This document shows, in pieces, positions 1 to 10,622 of a stretch of 64,000 nt of DNA (position 1 is the first letter of the stretch; every line of letters starts with the position of its first letter). The notes under the pieces were generated by a model. That model was not told the origin of the DNA. It did not search any database and was given only the letters and a program-made list of their open reading frames with translations. This stretch comes from Palaemon carinicauda (taxonomy: Eukaryota > Arthropoda > Malacostraca > Decapoda > Palaemonidae). The position numbers and the translations under genes are program-made. The stretch lies in the NCBI RefSeq assembly GCF_036898095.1, contig NC_090735.1, positions 1,613,388 to 1,677,387 on the forward strand. The letters are read 5' to 3'.

Positions 1-1134
1 CATGTCAGGTAATTTTCTCTTAGGCAATCTTCTACCTCCATAGTTTCTATTTAATAAAAGTTTCTCACCCATTTACATCACAAATTTGAAACAGTTCCTC
101 TTTGACTCATATTTAAGTAAAATTATATTAACAGCATTCAAACTAAGGGGTCATTCCTTTCTAGAAGAAATAAGAAGAGGTATTGGTGTGTTTAAAACGT
201 ATTTGAATAGTTCTAGTGTCATTAATAAGAGGGGTTTTTTTTTCCAAGTTTTAGGAGTGAAGCCACTTGGGGCAGGGTTGAGACTGTTTTAAGCTTAAGC
301 TACAGATATGGTGGTCTAAAGGGGTTGCAGCAGCAGCTCCACACACAGGTAGGTAAGTAGATAAGGAAATGGTTCCTAGGTTGGGCAAGGAACCTTCAGT
401 GGTGCTCTTGTTTGTTTCACTTTTAAAATGGGGTTTTTTCATAGAATCTAGAATTTCAAGTCTATAATTTGAAAAATACTGAATTTCCCCAATTATTCGC
501 ATCAGGAACAACTTCTAATTTTTCTTCATTAGGAATACTGACTTACAGTAAATATTTACTTTCAAATCTACGGTATCAAAGAACTTCGACAATTATAGCT
601 CTTATTTATCATCTTAATAAATTAGCTCAACTAATTAAGGAGGAATTTGTAATAAGATAAACACTGCTACAAACAACTCCATAGATTTCGAGATGGAAAT
701 CCCAATTTTGTGTGTGTCCAAAAGTTCTGGCAAACGAAAGCTCCAGTGTTTTGACAGTTTCATTACTTTTACTCGATTGTGATTATGGTAACTTTTTTTC
801 ATTATGATGAGTGGTGGAAACATTTTAAAAAGTTGATTTAAATATCAATACAATTAGACTAATACACAGTATATTTCAAGGCGACTCGAAGGAAATTGAT
901 GACGATACCTTGCACAAAGACATGGCTTTTCGCACTACAGTCCTGTTCTTTCAAGACATAAAAGATATTGTTCTAATATAAAAATTCACTGTTCTGGCAA
1001 GCAGAACATGTTTTGTTAAAAGCGTTAGTCTTATGGGCTTGTATTTCAGCATTAATAATCAATTATGAAAATTTAGAATTTTATTACCCAGGAATTAAAA
1101 GATATGGGTTTAAATGCATTGATTTATTGAAATA
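1..1134. other. AT-rich stretch with no recognised feature
   Basis: Only short open frames occur here, on both strands, with no recognisable domain, splice pattern or composition change. I see no RNA gene and no transposon terminus before position 1135. Confidence 0.5.
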
Positions 1135-1445
1135 TGACAAATTCGAAGATAATTTGTATTTTTCCTAACCATACAAACCTTAGCTATTTACAAAGGGTTA
1201 TTACTTTTAGCGTAGCTGAAATGGCGAGCCATTAGAATTTAACGAGGGTGTATTACCCCCGCGCTAGTTAGCGGGGGGGTAGGGGAGTGGTAGCTAGCTA
1301 CCCCTCCTCCCCCTCACACACAGGTGAATACTCACTTTCACTTAGAGGTAGGACTTGTCTTGGGGGACAGGGCTGGCGGGCAAATATGTGTAAATAGCTA
1401 AGGTTTGTATGGTTAGGAAAAATACAAATTATCTTCGAATTTGTC
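1135..1445 (-). repeat. Palindromic 3' module of DIRS-like family I
   Basis: Positions 1135-1191 and 1389-1445 are perfect inverted copies of 57 bp, beginning TGACAAATTCGAAG. The interior (about 1192-1345) is GC-rich and recurs in inverse orientation at 9015-9150, at the far end of the element. The layout copies the module seen beside every DIRS copy in this window, so I read it as the 3' tail module of the minus-strand element that follows rather than an unrelated MITE. Confidence 0.75.
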
Positions 1446-1966
1446 ATTTGTTCCGTAACCGAAATACAAACCACGCTATTTACAAAGGGTGACTTATCCC
1501 TTAGGAAGGGTGGAAAGTCCCCAGCCATACTGGCTTTGGCTTTACCCGGGGACTCAGAATCCGAGTGAGTCGCACTCGAGAAAAGGAGTCCCTGCACCTC
1601 ACAAGTTCCTTGCACCGCAAGGAACCATGTGGCCTACGTAAGCTTGTGTGTGAAGGAAGAAGTGTGACCCGTCCTAGGCAGTTGACCTGGAGTTCCAGAA
1701 GGAACTCTGGGTTAGGACGTTCCCAATACCACCTCGTCAGGGTATGGGGGACGCGACAGTATTGACTCAATACTCGGAACACAAGGAAGCATGGTTTACC
1801 TGCAGAGGTTCGAGGTCAGCTATGCAGAGACCAGGATGCTGCTTCCCCGTAGAGGGGATGATGAAGAAAGAAGTAAGGGCCAGACATACTTCTTTCGTTC
1901 ATGCAGACTAAAACCTGATAACAATGCCCTCAACCTTCTGCTACCTGTCCAAAAAGGAGCCTGAGG

Positions 1967-2640
1967 TTAGACCAGCTGTTGTGTAGCCACCACAGAGCGA
2001 TAGAAAACGTATCGAGACTCCTGTGGGTCACGCCCTGCAGGAAGCGGGCTGCGAAGGTCATCAGACGCTTCCAGACTCCAGCTTGTAGCACCTGCGTCAC
2101 AGAGTAGTATTACTCGAAGGCGAGGGACGTTGCGATGTATCCAACATCGTGCTGTAGGGCGACGTGACGGGGGAGGGTCTGAAGACAGGTCGAGATGAAT
2201 GTCCTTGAGTCCGGGCTGAAGAGGTATACTGGTGACTCTCCCCCCATGTCCTCCTTGTGTTCCCAAATCGGCTGCAACTGAGGCCAAACTGCAGCTGTTC
2301 CCAGCGCTAACCTCTCGATTCCTGTACTGGCAAGAAAGAGAAGGTCTTGGGACATCAGACACAGAATGGAGACTCAAAATCTTGAATGAATCGGACCGAA
2401 GGGTCGGGACCCTCAGATTCTGAGTCTAGCCAACAACTCAGGAGCGAGCCTGAATGTTGCCTTCTCCTCTTCCTTAGAAAAGGGGGGGAGTAGTAAGAGA
2501 CCAAGAAGATTGCTTACACACTGGCCGTGGCCAGAGTGAGCAGAAGACCCAAGGCGGAATACAATCCGAGGCCTGTCGTAAAAGGGTCTTGAGAAGATCT
2601 CTTAAAGGACTAAAAGTCCGAGCCATGCTCCAAGTTGGAG
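1967..2640 (-). pseudogene. Tyrosine recombinase relic, family I
   Basis: Conceptual minus-strand translation, hopping between frames, gives pieces typical of a DIRS recombinase C-terminus. HDVGYIATSLAFE (about 2150-2110) matches the HxxR box with the arginine position replaced by glycine. It is followed by VLQAGVWK and a stretch ending VVATQQLV at the stop near 1967. An upstream piece around 2570-2515 resembles the helix that precedes the first catalytic arginine. The location next to the left terminus mirrors copy A. Several frame changes and lost catalytic residues make it a dead gene. Confidence 0.55.
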
Positions 2641-4010
2641 GTCTTCCTCCGACTAGGGCAGGGACGATCGTAGCTTCGCATGAGCGAGGATAGATCCAGC
2701 GGGCAGGAAAAAGTTATTCCTTTAAGCCTGAAGGTCAGGGAAAGGCTGAGCGACAGGCTTCATTGCCAAGAGCGGAAAGGAGTTTCCTCCCGCCGAAAGG
2801 CAATAAGACCGTTATTGCTGGAGAAGAGGCCTCACGGGAAGAGGTATATCTCCCACGGCACCAACCACCTTAGACTCTTCACTTTGCCTGGGAGACCCCT
2901 GTGGATGACTATCGCAGATGACGCGACCTCCGTACCGCGACTGTAGCGGGTTGTCTCTTCTAGAGGAGGAAGCGTAGTGTCTCCAGGCATGAAGCCGAAG
3001 CGACGCCCCGGTTCGGGAGAGATGTCGCAGTGTGGTTGCTTGAGTAGTCTGCGCCGTGGGAGAAGCTCTCCCGGGAGTTCCGTCAGGGGAAGCAGAGGGT
3101 CCAGAAACCGTTCTGCGCATAGTCCCAGTGGAGCTCTCCCATTGAAAGGTTGACAGACAACCTGGTTTTGTTGAGACCCATTGTCCGCAGACAAAAAGGA
3201 GGGAAGACGCAGGCGTCGAAGTTGTCCCACCATCACCGGAATGCATCTTGCCAGAGTCTCGGGGTCTGAGACTGGGGGGAAAACTAGCGGAAGCTTGAGG
3301 TTCCAAGCTGTCGCGATCAGGTCCCCCAGACCAGCACTTGCTGGTTACCCAAGGTCAAAGACCCTTAGGTACACTCTCTCTATGAGGCTCTGCTCGGATA
3401 GTCTGAGAGAAACATTCCCCTGCCTGGAATGAGAGAGCCGATGGTGGAATTGAGAGAATCTCAATCATCCCGGTATCTCTACTGCAAGATGTGAAGGTGT
3501 GAAAATGCGTCCCCTGCTGGTTAGCATGAAGTCGACACGCAACGGGGCGACTTGGCAGGAGCGGTAGGATCTGAAGAGGGGCCAGACTAAGGCCCTTAAG
3601 CCTGCCTGAATGATGGAGAGGTATCCTTCAGGTCTTGACCATAGGCCTGGACCGGAACATGCCCCCCCCCCCCCCCTTTCCTTTGACGAGTCCGAGAACC
3701 GCATCAAGAATGTGGGGAAAGGACGAGAATATCCACTACCATCAAGAGGCTCCATAGGTCAACACCCATTGCAGGTTTAATAGTTCCGCTGGTCCCATAG
3801 GGCCAGGGAGTCCGGTTAAACATTGGCTGAAGCCACCGGAACTTGGATCGCCCCACATGGAACTTATCCTGAGGCGACCGTTCGGACTATAAACGGGTCA
3901 ATGAGGAAAGAAGAACTAGGAAACGTTCCAAGGTAGGGCTGAAAACTCTGCTTGACTGAGAACAGGTACTGCGACTCTCCTCAGTCTTGCCACAGTCAAC
4001 CGAAAGGAAG
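2641..4010 (-). pseudogene. Decayed pol segment between RT and recombinase, family I
   Basis: This is GC-rich coding-like DNA whose minus-strand frames keep proline/serine/arginine-rich stretches (for example 2812-3306 and 2832-3236) but no intact motif. By position it should hold the RNase H and linker region. A weak match to the post-RT segment (short EPSFRLTVARL-type piece near 4010) supports continuity of pol. I cannot identify RNase H catalytic residues, so the domain assignment is by order only. Confidence 0.35.
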
Positions 4011-4023
4011 GCTCGGAGGATGT

Positions 4024-4130
4024 GGTAACAGAATCTGGCGTCCCCAGGTGGTCACCCATCCAAGTACCGACGTTGCTTAACCTCGCTGGACGGACGAGAA
4101 GCGGGGTTTCCAACGTGGTAAGGCGGTTGA
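4024..4130 (-). pseudogene. 5S rRNA-derived sequence inside the RT relic
   Basis: Read on the minus strand this block follows metazoan 5S rRNA nearly end to end. It has TACCACG near the 5' end, then CTTCTCGTCCG, GTTAAGCAACGTCGG, TACTTGGATGGGTGACC and CCTGGGGACGCC in the right order and spacing. About ten bases are missing between GTCGG and TACTTGG. It begins right after the RT piece LEYLAMIL and ends just before the next pol-like peptide, so it interrupts pol. It could be a 5S pseudogene insertion or the head of a 5S-derived SINE. The internal promoter boxes look partly preserved. Confidence 0.75.
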
Positions 4131-4134
4131 CTCA

Positions 4135-4620
4135 ATATCATGGCCAGATACTCCAGATGTTGAGGCAGAGGAAGAGAAGGCTCCAAGCAAAATACCATGA
4201 GCCCACACTCATGGTCAGCATTCGGAAGCTTTTCCCGGCGCTGAAGAAGGTCGAAACCCGAGCCTACCGGAGTTGACCAGCCCTCCAAACAGCAGAGGAG
4301 GCGGAAGTCTGCACCTGAGCGGCCAAAAGGAAGGCAGGGAGAGTTCTCTGGGGAAACACACCTGCTATGCCACGGCGGGATAGCCACACTGCATCATAAG
4401 CAGGAATACTTGCAGTTTAGGCTGAATTCGACGAGCACCCTGGAAGATGGATGGAATGGAAACTGAAAGTACCCGTCCTTCCGATCCAGGGTTAAAGGAG
4501 TCCTGTCGCCTCGTTACCAGTCTGATCGATTCTGCTGGTCTACGCTGGCCGAAGTTTGTTCGACAAACTTGATCAGGGCTGAGAGGTCGACTATGGACAT
4601 CCCCTCTCAGATCCTTCCTT
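4135..4620 (-). pseudogene. Reverse transcriptase relic, family I
   Basis: Minus-strand translation shows RT landmarks in order but in shifting frames. First comes VDLSALIKFVEQT (about 4605-4550), the family's palm entry. Next is DRKDGYFQFPFHPSSR (about 4490-4430), equivalent to the DLKDAYF-IPIHPDS motif that carries the first catalytic aspartate. Last is EKL...LPQHLEYLAMIL (about 4240-4135), equivalent to the EKSQL-PSQ-YLGMEI motif of copy A. The YxDD box is not readable. Stops between these pieces show it is dead. It lies upstream of the 5S-derived block. Confidence 0.6.
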
Positions 4621-5929
4621 ACAAGAAAGGATCGACTGAGGGGGCCGGGGGTGAAGCCGTCGATGATCCTAAGGAAGACCTTCGCCTAAGGTATGGATCA
4701 TTCTGCCCAACCGGGCAACTCTGCTGATGCTATGGCATAGAGGTTCAGAGACACTGAATTCGCTGACAGAGACGGCAGGCGCGATATCCTTGGCTACTCA
4801 CAGAGATTGTGCGGGAATGGGCATCGGGAAGCTGTCATTCGGATGAGTAACCTTAAGCATCCTCCCAGCGAAAAAACCTGCAATCCTAGAGTTCGTGAAC
4901 TCCTTTTAGGACTATGCCCCCCCCCGGGGGAGTCTCCCGTGCCATCTGTTCCTGACAGGAGGAAACTGCAATTGGACACCTTGTCCCAGTTGTCGTAGCC
5001 GATAACTTAGGCCGACGTGGTTGAAAGAAAAGGGAGCTGGAGCCCTGCAGAGTCTGGAAGAAAGCGCCTTGGAGGAGTGAAACCGGAAGTCGATTTACTC
5101 CGCACAGCAGATGTTTAAGTCTCTGTCCTTGGGCAAAGACAAAACTCTTCTCAAGGATGGAAGGGTGTCTGAGGTCGTTGACCTCCACAGATGAGACACC
5201 CGAAGGAAGCCTTCAGTCAGTGCGTCCAGATGGTACAACATCGAGCTTGTCCGCAAGTAGATACTTAACGACGAAAGGCCAAGGTGCCTGAGCTCGAGAG
5301 GAGGAAAGTACCCTTGATCTTCCTGTAGCTTCCTTGAACCAAACCTCGGGCCGTAACCGAGGAGGGAAAGAACCTGGTAAGCTCCCAGAGGAAGAGGTAA
5401 GCAGTCACCCCTTGTCCGATGGAGAAATCTTCAACGGAAAGCCCCCCCCCCCCCCCCCCCAAAAATCCTTCCAGGGCGGGAGAAGGAGAGAGTACTCGTG
5501 CAGGAGTGGGGACCCTCGAGACCGACCTCTTGGGAACCAACTTCGCCCTGGGGGAAGTCACCACGAAGTCCACTCCTCTCTTTCTCTTCAGCGTAGGAGA
5601 GACAGCCGCTGGTTTGTTACCCTGGCCGGTGAGTGCTGGTTTCATAACCCTCATTAACGCCCGTGCCAGCGGATCAAACCATGTCTGCTGCTCCAAGGAC
5701 ACAGAGTCCGAAATCCTCGCTAAGGTGAAAGGGATCGGGCGATCCTTTGGAGAGGACACGACGGTTCCTGCCTGAAAAGAAGGTGGGAAGAATGCTGTAC
5801 TGACCTGTCTTCGTCCTGCACTACCAACCTGTGCTTGGATGGAGGTGATCCCGAGTGCCGCCTAGGAGCAGGCGTCCCTGCTGCTACCACCGGCTGTGGA
5901 ATTCGCCGCGAACTATGGTCGCGCGAGGG

Positions 5930-6215
5930 CGAACGGTCGCGCAAAGGCGAATGGTCGCGCGGGCGCACAGGCGAGCGGTCGCGCGGGCGCGCAGGCGAGC
6001 GGTCGCGAGGGCGCGCAGGCGAGCGGTCGCGCGGGCGCGCAGGCGAGCGATCGCGCGGGCGCGCAGGCGAGCGATCGCGCGGGCGCGCAGGCGAGCGATC
6101 GCGCGGGCGCACAGGCGAGCGATCGCGCGGGCGCGCAGGCGAGCGATCGCGCGGGCGCGCAGGCGAGCGATCGCGCGGGCGCGCAGGCGAGCGATCGCGC
6201 GGGCGAATGGGCGTG
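5930..6215 (-). repeat. 24 bp tandem array encoding RPRDRSPA repeats
   Basis: About twelve 24 bp units rich in GCGCGGGCG and GCGATCGC-type words. The unit is a multiple of three, so it adds whole octapeptides to the gag-like frame on the minus strand. Unit-to-unit differences are single bases (CGGTCG against CGATCG), typical of a young expansion. Confidence 0.85.
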
Positions 6216-6249
6216 ACGGCGAGGGATCGTGCTGCCGCGTAGGTGAAGA

Positions 6250-6805
6250 AGATCGCTGGCGGTAAGCGATGGCGAGCAGCATGTGTAGGTGAATGATCGC
6301 GTGATAGGGTGCGATGGTGATCAGCATCCGCAAGAGGGCGAGCGTTCAGGGTTGTGCGATGAGGAGCAGCATGCGTAAGCGGGCAATCGTGCAGGGTTGT
6401 GCGATGGCGAGCAGCATGCGCAGGTGAATGATCGCGTGAAAGGGTGCGATGGTGATCAGCATCTGCAGGAGGGCGATCGTTCAGGGTGGTGCGATGAGGA
6501 GCAGCATGCGTAAGCGGGCAATCGTTCAGGGTTGTGCGATGGCAAGCAGCATGCGCAGGTGAATGATCGCGTGAAAGGGTGCGATGGTGATCAGCATCCG
6601 CAAGAGGGCGATCGTTCAGGGTTGTGCGATGAGGAGCAGCATGCGTAAGCGGGCAATCGTTCAGGGTTGTGCGATGGCGAGCAGCATGCGCAGGTGAATG
6701 ATCGCGTGAAAGGGTGCGATGGTGATCAGCATCTGCAGGAGGGCGATCGTTCAGGGTGGTGCGATGAGGAGCAGCATGCGTAAGCGGGCAATCGTTCAGG
6801 GTTGT
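6250..6805 (-). repeat. 135 bp tandem array in family I gag
   Basis: The word AGGGTGCGATGG recurs at 6306, 6441, 6576 and 6711, an exact period of 135 bp (45 codons). About four units keep one minus-strand frame open and encode a 45-residue repeat rich in histidine, threonine, alanine and arginine. Confidence 0.85.
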
Positions 6806-6818
6806 GCGATGGCACGCA

Positions 6819-7130
6819 GTTGAGGGTCGCGCGATGGCGATCAGCATCCGCAGTTGAGGGTCGCGCGATGGCGATCAGCATCCGCAGTTGAGGGTCACGC
6901 GATGGCGATCAGCATCCGCAGTTGAGGGTCGCGCGATGGCGATCAGCATCTGCAGTTGAGGGTCGCGCGATGGCGATCAGCATCTGCAGTTGAGGGTCGC
7001 GCGATGGCGATCAGCATCCGCAGTTGAGGGTCGCGCGATGGCGATCAGCATCCGCAGTTGAGGGTCGCGCGATGGCGATCAGCATCTGCAGTTGAGGGTC
7101 GCGCGATGGCGATCAGCATCCGCAGTTGAG
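6819..7130. repeat. 34 bp tandem array
   Basis: About nine units start with GTTGAGGGTCGCGCGATGG. The period of 34 is not a multiple of three, so unlike its neighbours this array rotates the reading frame and interrupts the gag-like frame. Confidence 0.85.
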
Positions 7131-7204
7131 CTAGTAGCTGGCGAACCATGTTCCTTCAGAAGTGTTGGAGAACGTTGGCGTGCCAGCTGTAACACACGTG
7201 GGCG

Positions 7205-7335
7205 ATCCGGAGATCGCTGGCGAGCTGATGATCGCTGACGAGCTGACGATCGCTGGCGAGCTGATGATCGCTGACGAGCTGATGATCGCTGACGAGCTGA
7301 TGATCGCTGACGAGCTGATGATCGCTGACGAGCAG
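7205..7335 (-). repeat. 18 bp tandem array
   Basis: About seven units of GATGATCGCTGACGAGCT. On the minus strand they read SSAIIS repeats within a 218-residue open frame (7787-7131). Confidence 0.85.
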
Positions 7336-7574
7336 AAGGCTACGCGTGGAAGCCTGCGTAAAGAAGAGTCCTTGACCCCGACCTGAACCGAAGTTCTAGA
7401 TCGCGAGGGCGAACGTGGGCGCACAGGGCACGTAACAGGAACCGCAGGGAAGATCATCTTGAAAGCGCTGACGAACAGGAGAGCGCTGACGAACAGAAGG
7501 GCGCGCAGGGAAACCCTGACACGCAAGGGAAGAACCCCCGTGGGGGCAACCCTTTGCCCCGAAGGGATCGTTGT

Positions 7575-7700
7575 CCGCCGGGAGACTGATGTCCGTCGGA
7601 AGACCGCTGTCCGTCGGGGAGACTGATGTCCGTCGGAAGACCGCTGTCCGTCGGGAAGACCGTTGTCCGTCGGGAAGACCGTTGCCCGTCGGAAGACGAG
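7575..7700. repeat. Short GTCCGTCGGGAAGACC tandem repeats
   Basis: Imperfect repeats of about 19-21 bp built on GTCCGTCGG-AAGACC, embedded in the family I gag-like region. Unit length varies by one or two bases, so frames shift along the array. Confidence 0.7.
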
Positions 7701-8345
7701 ATTAGACTGCTGTCCATCTGCACCAAGACGGAAGATCGAGAAAAAGAAGTTGTAGGCTGCAAACGGAGATTCAAAAAGGCGCCTCAAGCACCCTTATAGG
7801 GAGATGAGAGGCCCTTACGACGAGGCGGACGGAGGGCCTTACGGCGAGGGAGGCCAACAGCAACAGCAACAGAAGAAACCTCCGAAGAGGAGTCTCTATG
7901 AGTGTACTCTCTCGCGAACGAAAGAGAAACACTTCGTGGAAGAGACTGGTCAGCCAGTGACCTAAAAGGGGCAATCCTCCGAAGAGGAGCTCCTGCAGTT
8001 GCCCAGCCCCTTGAGCGAAACTGCAGGTGCGACCGCTCAGCACCAAGAGCATAGTCGCACGAAAAAAAGGCAAGAGAAGAACCCCCCAAAAGAGGAAAAG
8101 CTCAAGCCTGGACAGGAAAAAACTTCCCTCGGAAGGAAAGTTATCCGCCCAAGGAGGCAAGCCTCCTGACTGTTCTAAAATGAACTGGAGAGCTGTCCGT
8201 CGACACGGGAGTACTACCAGTAGAAGGAGACACGCCCCTGACGACAATACAAGGGGGGAGGCAGCAACAGCCGAATCCCCAGGACTCAACCAGACAGCTC
8301 ACACCGTTGCTATATTACAGAAACGAACTAGATCGGTAACTGTAA

Positions 8346-9014
8346 AAAAATAAAACAAATAATATTAGTACACATTCATTCCCCCGGGAAGGCTCCGAAG
8401 AGGAATCCCGAGGAAAAGGAACAAGAATTACACAACAGGCACGTGCCCTCACAACCACTTACACTCGCGGAAGGAGAGCTGTAACCAAAACAGAATTATA
8501 ACAATTATAATTATGTAACTATGTAATTATGTAATTTAAAAAATGAATGAACACTAAAGAAAAAACGAAAACCCCGAAAGGAATCGTTCTACAAGCTGAA
8601 AAATTAACAACTACAATTAGATTCATAAACTAATTGAGACAAAATGTACGGCGTAGCAACCCCACCCACACGGGAAGGAAGCTACAAGGGCGTAGTAAAA
8701 CATAGTAAAAGGGTGAACGACCTCAAGAGAGAGAGAGAGAGAAAGACCGAAGTCAAACTCGATCGCAACCCATAAAATTAGGCCGTGGTGGCCTAACTGC
8801 CGAGGCCTCCACGTAGATATCGTACACTACACACACACATCTGAAAAGGAAACTTACTTATTTCTATACTCAAATATATATACAAACATGAAAACATGTT
8901 TACATATATATTGAGTAAAAGAAAAGTAAGCGAAAAAGTAAAGACAAAACAGACAATGGCTGCCAAGCGAGGACCAAGACAGAGACGTCTGTCACAGTCC
9001 GAGCCAAAAGTGAA
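8346..9014. other. 5' leader of family I, noncoding
   Basis: AT-rich sequence between the gag-like region and the right terminal repeat, with a short (GA)n run near 8730-8745 and an AT microsatellite-like patch near 8875. On the minus strand it would be the element's 5' leader. No open frame of note. Confidence 0.45.
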
Positions 9015-9197
9015 AGTGAGTATTCACCTGTGTGTGAGGGGGAGGAGGGGTAGCTAGCTACCACTCCCCTACCCCCCCGCTAACTAGCGCGGGGGTAATA
9101 CACCCTCGTTAAATTCTAATGGCTCGCCATTTCAGCTACGCTAAAAGTAATAACCCTTTGTAAATAGCGTGGTTTGTATTTCGGTTACGGAACAAAT

Positions 9198-9891
9198 GCT
9201 GATTGAAATTGTTTTAGGAAAATTTACCATACAATAAATCCAAACCACCTATAATTACCCCATATTCCCATTTTGAAAAGCCATAACAGATACAGTCATA
9301 CCTCTCTTCACGAAAGACTCTGCTTGTGAAATTTTCAAGCTACGAAACGAGATGCGGATATCTTTATGACTCACTTTACAAAAAATGTTTCACTTTAAGA
9401 AAAGAGATTTTCCCACCAGGCCGAGAATAAGATTAAAAGATTAAAAATTTCAAAATAACGCAGCCAACAAAAGTAGGACTACAAGCGCACGGAAACGAAG
9501 GGTTAATTCGACACTGGCTTATTCTACCGAAACATCTTAACTAGATGTTGGCTAACCTAACCTTTAATTGTATATACTGTATAACAAATTAGTGTTCGGC
9601 ATAATTTCAGGCTAAGAATCATTTGTTTTTACAATTTAATGCTGTCCCATCAATATACATTTTTACCCCTCTGTTAAGTTTGCAGTAAGTTGGGACACGT
9701 CCTTTATGATGACATTTGATACTGCTACGCTAATTATCATGAATTGGTGGGAAGGGGAAAGACTTAGCCCGGGACGACACGGGCTCTATCTATCGGGAAA
9801 GCTTGGAAACTAATCAGGAGCTACCTGTGACTTGCGTTCAGACCGGGCTGAACTTCGAATATAGTGCCGTGGAAGGTAAATTATATTATTT
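9198..9891. other. Intergenic, possible Tigger-like half terminus
   Basis: There is no gene here. Near 9291 the sequence TACAGTCATACCTC followed by CTTCACGAAA resembles the outer end of a Tigger/pogo-type element. I find no matching inverted end nearby, so this is a remnant at best. A GC-richer patch at 9740-9880 matches nothing I recognise. Confidence 0.3.
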
Positions 9892-10191
9892 AAAAATGTT
9901 ATTTTTATTAGTAAAATAAATTTTTGAATATACTTACCCGATAATCATGTAGCTGTCAACTCCGTTGCCCGACAGAATTCTAAGGAGGGATACGCCAGCT
10001 ATCACAATACTAGAAGGGGGTGTACTCACCAGCGCCACCTGTGGCCAGGTACTACAGTACTTCTTGTTGACACCTCCTCAATTTTTCCTCGGTCCACTGG
10101 TTCTCTATGGGGAGGAAGGGAGGGTCAATTAAATCATGATTATCGGGTAAGTATATTCAAAAATTTATTTTACTAATAAAAATAACATTTT
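9892..10191 (-). repeat. Palindromic 3' module of copy A
   Basis: Inverted arms of about 57 bp (AAATGTTATTTTTATTAGTA to ATAATCATG, and its complement ending near 10191) enclose about 185 bp. The interior contains a GC-richer block that reappears in inverse orientation at 16440-16620, the 5' end of the element. The same module follows copies C and E, and a variant follows B. Confidence 0.85.
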
Positions 10192-10622
10192 TCAATATTA
10201 AACTTACCCGATAATCATGTAGCTGATTCACACCCAGGGGGGTGGGTGAAAACCAGTGTACAAGATTAAAGGATAGCTAAGTATCCCATATTTCATATAA
10301 CAGTTATCTCAAATAACAATGAAATAATAAGTACCTGGTAAGGAAGTCGACTTGAACCATTACTCTGCCTCTTTTTTAAGTTCGTCTTCCTTACTGAGCG
10401 CAGCGTTCCTCTTGGAGGCTGAATCAACTCAAAGGTGCTAAAGTATATAGGGCTGCAACCCCTACTAAAGGACCTCTACACAACCTCTAACCCAGGCGCT
10501 TCTCAAGAATGAATTGACCACCCGCCAAATCAAAAGGATGCGGAAGGCTTCTTAGCCTACCGTAACAACCATAAAAACAACAATAAAAGTATTCAAGAGA
10601 AAGGTTAAAAAAGGTTATGGGA

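Larger units (their letters stand above)
5265..8290 (-). pseudogene. Gag-like region of family I with RS-type repeats
   Basis: The region upstream of RT on the minus strand is an arginine/serine/proline-rich gag-like stretch. Its best preserved part is a 375-residue open frame (6847-5720). That frame carries HRTTLNDCPLTHAAP-type repeats, then about a dozen RPRDRSPA octapeptides, then a basic RS-rich C-terminal tail. It continues in another frame into 5759-5265 and is preceded by broken frames at 7131-8289. I call it gag by position and composition. No zinc knuckle or capsid fold is visible. One 34 bp array breaks the frame at 6819-7130. Confidence 0.5.
1446..9197 (-). mobile_element. Degenerate DIRS-like YR retrotransposon, family I
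   Basis: The body is bounded by perfect 45 bp inverted repeats at 1446-1490 and 9153-9197. On the minus strand the order is gag relic (8290-5265), RT relic (4620-4135) and tyrosine-recombinase relic (2640-1967), the order expected for a DIRS element and the same as in copy A. Inverted ends plus a copy of the module interior at 9015-9150 match the inverted-repeat and internal-complement logic of DIRS elements. All domains carry stops and frameshifts, so the copy is old and inactive. The body is much more GC-rich than its flanks. Confidence 0.75.

Noticed and set aside
86..823. Four short open frames near the window start
   Set aside because: All under 90 residues, AT-rich, without motif or splice context.
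3916..4387. Open frames on both strands at 3916-4387
   Set aside because: They traverse the 5S-derived block and the RT relic. The readable peptides belong to a decayed RT, not to a separate gene.
5835..6265. Several plus-strand Arg/Ala/Gly-rich open frames
   Set aside because: The 24 bp repeat keeps many frames open on both strands. The minus-strand frame fits the gag position and the others are shadows.
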